A stretch of 64,000 nucleotides of DNA, taken from NCBI RefSeq assembly GCF_921293095.1, contig NC_060252.1, forward strand, positions 44,454,881 through 44,518,880, in the 5' to 3' direction. The DNA comes from Ischnura elegans. Taxonomy: Eukaryota > Arthropoda > Insecta > Odonata > Coenagrionidae. Of the stretch, positions 57,201 through 64,000 are shown piece after piece; the first letter of the stretch is position 1, and each line of letters starts with the position of its first letter. The notes under the pieces are model-generated. The model had not been told where the DNA came from. It ran no database searches and saw only the letters and a program-made list of their open reading frames with translations. Made by a program: the position numbers and the translations under genes.

Positions 57201-60200
57201 GAGTTACTACGAATATTTCAAAGTTCCTTCCCTCGGGAGACTGACAATTTTATATATGACAATAAGATGAACCATGTAATCTAAGTGTTCACTATAGTTA
57301 CTATGCATAGTTATCAAACTTTTAATGCCTGGTGAGGCATAGGGACAATCATGTTATCTTCTAAAGAGGCATGACAGGATATTTGCTCACATGATTTTCC
57401 TACGTCTAATCATTTAACAAAATGTCTAAATTCCAACCATTGATAACAACTTCCAACTCTGAAGATGATTGTGCGTTGAGAAAACAATTACTCTCAGTTG
57501 TTTTTTTCATGTTTCTGATAATTGGATAAATCCAAAACATTGCATCAATAGCAGCAATCGACTTCCACGCACGAGTATGGGAATGCCCCAAGTCAACTTT
57601 ATATAGCACGCTTTTTTAAATGAATTGACTTTCTGACCTTCTGCGGAGGACTTTGAAATATTCGTTGATGCCTTGGTCCATAGGTTTTATTATACTTGCA
57701 GCATTTTTATGGGAAAAAATAATTTTGATGTTTTTTTTACTCTATATGGAAATGGCAAGGAACATTGTTAAGAAGAAGCATAATATTTCTTCTTTCCTTT
57801 CCCATCATTTTAACTAGCTTTTTTAACCACTCTGTCAAACTCTGCATTTTCTTGTGCTTCGGAATATCAGCGCCTTGAGTCTCACAGAAACCAAAGTGGA
57901 CTGCTAATTTAAGGATACAACTCATTACTTTTTGCCCATGTTCCAACTCCTACACTTTCTTTTGTAAGGAAAGGCTTTTACCTTTCACTTCATGTAATAC
58001 AATCGAGATGCCCCCGAGTACCAAAAACAGTATGAACTGTCACAGAGCAGGCAACATGGCACACTTAAACGTAGGTAAAGAGAATGATTTGTTGAAAGCC
58101 CTCAGACTTCCACATCCAACAGTAGGAGCAACTGGTAATTATCTCTGAACGAGTCATAGGCAGCAAGTTGCAGGAGGCCAGTGGTTAACCTAATTTTTCT
58201 TACCAAGGCCCCCTTTGTGGCCATATCCTGCTACCTTCTGAGCTGAGGTCTCGGTGAGGTGCTTAACTTCGTTTGGAATTAGTATTTCAGTAAAACATTA
58301 AAATTAGCTGCACCATAATACAGTAGATTCCGTTTAATGGGTCCACCGGTTACCTGGGGCAGCCGCTTAATTGGGGCAGATCTTGAGGAACAGAACCCAA
58401 TAGAGGAATATCCCCGAGTATTCTCTGCTTATTTGGAACAGCATGCCGCTTTATTGGGCCATGAGTTGGCAACATAGACTCTATACTCGCGACAAAATTA
58501 AAATTTTTTTGTTTTTAGAATACCATTTTTATTTATTTTCCTCCTTTGATTTACTCTTATTTTTCACAAATGTTCCTATTATTGCCCTATTTTGAAAACT
58601 CTTGTTGTTGTTGTATTATCCGCAAGAAAATAGGGCTTTTTTATTAAAAATATTTTAAACTAAATTGTTATAATCTTGAAAATGATACTAAATTAACTAA
58701 ACTTGCTGATTTATTAATCAAATTAATAGATTAATAACTTATGTTGCATTATCAAAATTCTTTAGTCTTCTTTCTATCATTTCAACGTTTGTTTATGCCC
58801 TTATACAGGATAGTTCGCCTAATTGGGGCAGCCACTTAATTGGGTCAAAGTGCACAAGTACCCATATGTCCCAATTAAACGGAATCTACTGTATGTACAT
58901 AGGTATATTGCTGATGGTGAGATACCTACCATTGTTTTATTCAGAACTAGTTGAAATATGTAGGAAAATGTGGTGGAGCTTTAACATCATCTACTAAGGA
59001 ATGAAATGATAATTTTCCACTTCCTTATTTGAGGCAACTATTTTCAATACACTGATTCATTTTCAAGTCCAATGGGGAACATGCATGAAATTTGTTCATC
59101 ATGCTAAGTCTCATTGATTAGAAAATTTTCTCAAGAGTCCAAATATATAAACCAAAACTCTCCTAGTACTCCACAAACGTCAATAAATGCTAATTAAAAA
59201 TGCTCAAATATCGCTTGGAGTCACGTGACCTGAAATGCTTTCTGACGTCATCGCAAGGTACACCATTCACTTCGCTAAGAGAGTTGAGTGGTAGAGCCTT
59301 GAATGCGGGATACTGAAGTAAAAATTTTCGTCGAGCTTTGTAGTAGTTCCTAATAGGACAAATTGACTTATGAGGGATTGAGAAAGCAAAATACCTAAGT
59401 TTACTTATGGTCGACTGATCGACAGCTGATTTTCTGAAAAACAGTGATTGCATTGCTAGCTGAAAATCTATCTTATGTATTTACTTAGTTACCTACCATG
59501 CAGAACTTAGATAGTTTTCCCTAATCGGTCGAAGTTTAGATCCAAATTATCGTGAAAAGGTAAAAAAAGTATTTGATAGACACAGAAATAAGTTTCAAGT
59601 ACTATTTACACTGTACTTACTCAAGTTCCTGTTTTTGAACAGAAACCCTCTGCAGAAACGAGACAAAATTTTAGATTTTGCATTGACAAGCAGCGAACTT
59701 TATGGGCATCACAGCAGCAAATACTTAGTTTACCTTACCAAAAGCCATATATTTCTCGTATATTCCTTATTTTTCCCGGTGGTTTAATCGTAATCAGTAT
59801 TTATTCTCATGAATAACCTTCATTTATATATATAATCCTACAATCAGTGGACTATTAGGTACATTTCTAGGGTTGTTTACAAGGTGAAATGAGTGATACA
59901 TCTTAAATTTGGTGGGCATCAGAGAAATACTGGCGATTAGATAAAACCCTACAGTAACCCTGATTCAAGAGTGTACTTACATTGAGAAATATCCCATTGA
60001 CAATGCAAATAAAGTATTTAACTCCATTCTGTAGGTCATCAACCACTTTCTTCTCTTATTTTTGTCCTTTGGGACACAAGCAAAAACCTTCTCCGGCGAG
60101 AAAATAGAGGTACTTGAGAGGCGGGGCACACTACATGATATGTATGGTTTTCACACGTTTATATATTGAATATCCATGCTGTAACACACTTATTCCACTA

Positions 60201-63200
60201 ACCAAATGATGTGGGTGTCTAACGTAGAACACAATCTGCAACCAACTTATTTTCATTTAATCTTTCCAAATCTCCCCAAACAATCCCCTTTAATTGTTTC
60301 AGCAATGCCTTGGCAACCCAAAATATTCACAATTTGCCGTTTGACGTTAAAACAGCAATTATTTTCTCCAAATTTACCCTTGAGCCCCTACGTGGACCGA
60401 TTTTCTATCCACTTCCTCAGTCTGTCATCAGTGGATACCATGCCGTGACGTCATGCTCCGATGACGTCGTGTTTTCAAGCAGCCGATGAAGATCAATTTT
60501 TTAAGACTCATAACTCGGCTATAAAGCATTATTCATGCGCAAAATTTTTGGCGAGTACATTTGAGGTAAAGGCCTTCTTGTTCCAGCACTTTAAAAGAAA
60601 ATTGTGCATGTTCCCCATTGTATTAAATTTTCAGTCTTGGAAAGATACAGGGTATCAAAATATGTTGTCTCTAGTGCATACATACATATGTAATTTTTAA
60701 AAAATAAAAAAATTCTTACTAACTAACAGGTAGCCATGTAAAACCTTGTGTATTATGAACCCCAACTTTTGATGTAAGGGAAGTGTAAAAATGTCCATGT
60801 TGAGTGGAAAAATATGGGATTTAATTTCCCAAATGTCCATAGCAATGGAGGAAGGCAATCTATCCACATAGTAAACATTTTCAAGACAAGTAAGTGATGA
60901 CATGACTCAAGTTGCAAAGGACAGGAATATTAGTAATGGGTAAATGAATATGTTGCCAGCATTTCCCTTAAAAAGCGAGGCATTTTAAAGTTGTAAGGAA
61001 TCAATCATGATAACCTTACGTGGGAGTAATAAAAAATGTCCAAGAAAGAACTTCAAATGGGGCATTGAATGATCATCATCATCAGCATACATCAATTCAA
61101 AGATGGGTTTAATGCAGCTCTCCAATTAATTCTCCAGTTAGCTAATCATTAGCTACAGTTCAATGCTGCACTGCATCAGTGGTGGCGCGTGCGTATACGC
61201 ATGTTAGCAAGTGCACACCCAAAGATTAATGAATTATAAAAGAAAACTATTCCTTTGCAACGAGAAGGATAAAAATCCTGTCTCCACATGCAAGAAACAT
61301 GAAACTCCGAACGCTACAGCTATCTCCTTTTCAAATTCACCGCTCTACAAGTGTGCAATCCCGTGGCATCGCGCTGGGAGCATTTTCGGTCTATGCGATC
61401 GCTTGAGGGTGCTCGGGCGGGACGAAGTATGCGGGGGGGTATGCACAGTTCAAATGGGTGATGGGAGCAGACTCAAAACGATGCGAGTACGCACGCGCAT
61501 ATTTTTGGTGAGTGACTCGCAGGTAGTGTAGTGGTGTAGCCGCCACCTACACTACCTGCCCCCAGGATTCTATAGTCCGTCTACAGAGTCATCTGTATGG
61601 CCGTTTTATACACTACTTCCTCTTAGGGTGTTAAGGCCGTTTTACACGGTACACGGAATTGCACAGGTTAGAGCTGCATTAATTTCTAAAATGGCGTGGA
61701 ATTGCGCGAATGCATGAACGAAATTAGAACAGGGGCTATTTTGCCGTCTCGCATCCACGCATTCTCGCATGTCTTCTAGCAATTCACCGCTTTACACGAC
61801 GCAATTCTGATTGCGCCTTCACACGTACGTCAGACTGCGCAATTCCGTGTGCCGTGTAAAACGGCCTTTATGAAAGGAGAATGAATTTCACATACCGTCA
61901 CTTGTAAAGGTGTGTTTAGAATAATTATTTTCATGCATGCTAATATTATTTCTGTTCATGCAATTTTAAGGGTAGAATATACCAGTGATATGTTTTGCTT
62001 GCTATGTATACCATTACGACGAAATATGATGCTCATGGATTAGTATTAACATAATATAATTAAATCATCCTATATCTGCTGTAATGCACACCCTAGATAA
62101 ATTACCACCAGCCGCCACTGCACTGTATACTGTTTCATGTGGACTACATACATAGATTCCCCATTGATTGGTTTTATCTGTCACAGTCTATTATGTCCAA
62201 CAATGCTCCCTCAGTAAACCCATGTCACAGTTTAAAAATATGTGCACCAACAGTTTTGTTTCCAGCATTGTTCTGTATTTTTTTAAACTGGTTTGCAGAT
62301 TTCCTCAGAAAGAACATTTCTGGATTTCGCCTTGAGTTTTGTTTTTCCAGAACACCCATTTGCTTAAATCTTTCCATTAGTATTTGTGAAATAATAAATA
62401 TGAATCTCAATTAAATTCGTTCTGTTAATAATTTTCTAGATGTACTCCTGTAGGATTTTTTATTGACGGTGTTGTTCTGTAATTGCTAACATTAGGATAG
62501 TTGAATTCAGGGCGAAGAAATTATCTAAGGATAGTAGGAATTTTGGATGCCTTACCTCTAATAGGGTTAGGTACTTATATTGAATGTTTTTCCCACTCTC
62601 TTGTATTTTCTACGCTATTCTGAAGACAATGAACCCGACCTTGAAATTTTGACAATCATGTAACTCACATTAATTGCAACTTGAAAACAATTGCCCAGGA
62701 CGGGGAATCAAATCACTAACCTTCAACTTTCTGGGCCACTGTGCAGATTGCTACACTACCCAAGTTCTTCAGTTCCCATGGTAATTTTACCTAGGATCAA
62801 TGGTGCTAGATGTCGGGCCATTGCAGTTCATCAAGGATGGAAATGCAAGGGAAGATGGGTCTCCAAGAAGCCACTACCGAAAGGTGAACCCCATTCCTTG
62901 ATGGGTCTTAATAGCCTAAACATCTGGGTAAAATTTCTGTGGGAGTTGAAGAACCTGAATAACATAGTAACCTGCGTGTTGGCCAGGAAACTAAAAGGTC
63001 TGTGGTCCGATTTCGAGGGCAGGGGAATATTTTCTTAGGTCAAACAATGTGAATTTCAGTGCCGTTCACATGGCAGACTTGAAATGAACCACAACCATGC
63101 AACTATTCAATCAAATGAAAACTGAGGCAAATGCATCCAATTACTTAATAGTGATGGTCTTCAAATGACAATGTACTTCTCTTTTACCTTTGCAAACTTA

Positions 63201-63839
63201 AACATCCAATTAGACAGATACATATGTCACAAGTGAATATGTCTGATATGTGCATGTGGTATGGATTTTATTCATTGTGTTTGTGCAAATGGACTGATAA
63301 CATAAATTATTTGATTCTAATGGCATGGAAACTGTATAACATGAGCCTTCATTTTTTTGTGTTATTTACAGGCGTGATGTCCTTGAGAAGTTAGTTGAGT
63401 TGCAAGACTACGGTAATTTGTTCTTGCCTCGGGCATTGAGGAGATTCTTTCAAACAATACAGGCCCCAAATGACCGAGGGAACTACTTGCAAACTCTACT
63501 TGAAAAGTTTTCCCGACAGTTTTGCCAGTGTAACCCTCATCTCAATTTAACTCCAGGCAAGTGGGATATGATCAAAATCATTCAATAAAAAAATTTTATG
63601 CTTCCTCTATTAAATATGCCATGATGTTTTCTCTTGCAGATGTTGTGTATATACTCTGCTTCTCACTCATATTGCTATCCGTGGACCTGACCAGTCCTCA
63701 TGTGAAAAATAAAATGTCAAAGCGAGAGTTCATCAGAAATGTGAGAAATGCACTTCAGAGGTTTGATGACGAACTGTATGGCCACCTATATGATGACATT
63801 TATTTAGATGGGCACATTGCCCCAAATACTGAAGACTGA
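54297..63839 (+). CDS. FBXO8: FBXO8, F-box and Sec7-like protein, six exons
   Basis: F-box subunit of an SCF ubiquitin ligase with a Sec7-like domain; the vertebrate protein acts on ARF6. Exons: 54297..54408, 54497..54647, 54723..54849, 55080..55198, 63372..63556, 63640..63839 (894 nt, phases closing, 297 residues; human about 319). The start MGQAVRRFM fits the MGQ start of the vertebrate protein. F-box: DLPPELGLEVLSHLNATDL, CLAACVWQELAADEILWQG. Linker: KLYLDLDEGTLTF. Sec7-like: RRDVLEKLVEL, FLPRALRRFFQ, then VDLTSPHVKNKMSKREFIRN and GHLYDDIYLDGHI. Intron 4 is 8.2 kb with several transposons; intron 5 (63557-63638 plus AG at 63639) starts with GC. At the Sec7 catalytic position the loop reads APNDRGN. 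Confidence 0.95.
55199..57400. other. FBXO8 intron 4, left part: no gene
   Basis: Contains one degraded tRNA-like SINE head (separate entry); otherwise short motif-free frames. Confidence 0.5.
55936..56012 (-). mobile_element. tRNA-like SINE head, degraded
   Basis: On the minus strand AGTTGGCCAAGTGGTAAAGC (A-box region) and GGTTCGAACC (perfect B box, 55941-55950) lie about 45 nt apart. No acceptor stem closes, so it is SINE-derived rather than a tRNA gene. A and B spacing and orientation match the remnants at 42350 and 62700. Confidence 0.55.
57406..57960 (-). pseudogene. pogo/Tigger transposase fragment
   Basis: Minus-strand blocks in order: LTEWLKKLVKMMGKERRN, IMLLLNNVPCHF (second catalytic block; the usual Asp is Asn here), IIKPMDQGINEYFKVLRRRS (third block), then VLYKVDLGHSHTRAWKSIAA. 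Two or more frame breaks. No TIRs assigned. Different family from the Tigger at 23812. Confidence 0.7.
58321..58891. mobile_element. Tigger-type MITE (TA target site)
   Basis: 571 bp with inverted ends CAGTAGATTCCGTTTAATGG and CAGTAGATTCCGTTTAATTGG, flanked by TA on both sides (58319-58320 and 58892-58893). The subterminal motif TTAATTGGGGCAG occurs near both ends. No coding frame. Confidence 0.9.
58894..61170. other. FBXO8 intron 4, right-centre: no gene
   Basis: Contains TGACGTCAT-type motifs (59250, 60446, 60462) and a GC-richer segment at 60330-60650 that looks repeat-derived, but no borders could be set. Confidence 0.4.
61177..62120. mobile_element. Non-autonomous hAT element
   Basis: 944 bp with ends CAGTGGTGGCGCGTG and CAGTGGCGGCTGGTG (minus strand), flanked by 8-bp duplications CACTGCAT and CACTGTAT (one mismatch). 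Its right terminus is identical over 15 bp to the right terminus of the complete hAT at 12488-16246. No transposase. A shorter MITE is nested inside. Confidence 0.85.
61634..61867. mobile_element. Harbinger-type MITE nested in the hAT
   Basis: 234 bp, TTA duplication on both sides (61631-61633 and 61868-61870), long inverted ends AGGCCGTTTTACACGG with ACACGGAATTGC on both strands. TTA target and no coding frame fit PIF/Harbinger MITEs. Confidence 0.9.
62700..62765 (-). mobile_element. tRNA-like SINE head, degraded
   Basis: Minus strand CTTGGGTAGTGTAGCAATC (A-box-like) and TGATTTGATTCCC (B-box-like) about 35 nt apart. Not a foldable tRNA. Confidence 0.45.
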
Positions 63840-63959
63840 GCCCATTAATGCCATTATGAAGTACTATTGCCAGTGTGTTTGTGATGTAATATCCTTGTAC
63901 CTGAACCTATTGTTAGCAAGTAGAATAATTTATGTGTGTGTACTGTGATTGTGAATTTG

Positions 63960-63965
63960 AATAAA
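63960..63965 (+). terminator. FBXO8: FBXO8 polyadenylation signal
   Basis: AATAAA 121 nt after the TGA stop, the first good signal downstream of the last exon. Confidence 0.75.
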
Positions 63966-64000
63966 GTAATCGTGCTAATGTAACAACTTGTCAAATTCAA

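Noticed and set aside
59190-59453. 87-codon minus-strand frame in FBXO8 intron 4
   Set aside because: No recognisable motif or splice context; likely chance or old repeat.

Overview
This is a eukaryotic window, most likely from an insect or another arthropod. It is AT-rich, its genes carry GT-AG introns, and it is crowded with animal DNA transposons (P-like, piggyBac, PIF/Harbinger, hAT, pogo/Tigger), non-LTR retrotransposons and tRNA-derived SINEs. No bacterial or viral genome organisation is present. Gene names rest on remembered family sequences; no search was run.

Two host genes anchor the right half, head to head. HPS5 (BLOC-2 subunit, Hermansky-Pudlak syndrome 5 / Drosophila pink) runs on the minus strand from 52807 to 31906 in six exons whose phases close exactly, predicting about 1291 residues. 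FBXO8 (F-box plus Sec7-like protein) runs on the plus strand from 54297 to 63839 in six exons predicting 297 residues, and its last intron uses a GC-AG splice pair. Their introns hold most of the repeats of the right half.

The left half (1-31 kb) is a transposon graveyard with some young residents. From 1 to 8551 there is a layered nest. A P-element/THAP9-like transposase gene is cut at a TTA by a Harbinger element that runs off the left edge. The same gene is cut further on by a 5'-truncated LINE, and that LINE is cut at a TTAA by a complete-looking piggyBac with a 604-residue transposase. A piggyBac-type MITE sits inside the Harbinger. A 94-bp minisatellite with a 188-bp higher-order repeat follows. 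Next comes an unclassified 5.8-kb terminal-inverted-repeat element (10748-16515) whose ends are packed with CCAGTACTGG-type repeats; it holds a small spliced reading frame and is interrupted by a structurally complete hAT (12488-16246) with an open transposase. A broken Tigger (23812-30386) contains a fossil Gypsy-type fragment.

The clearest unexplained pattern is that three separate piggyBac-type families here all carry 13-17 bp palindromes with GGCG/CGCC-type arms close to their ends. Other unusual items are the MADF/BESS gene placed antisense inside the Harbinger transposase intron, several long inverted repeats (including an almost perfect 186-bp palindrome at 41386-41571), and the CCAGTACTGG element itself.
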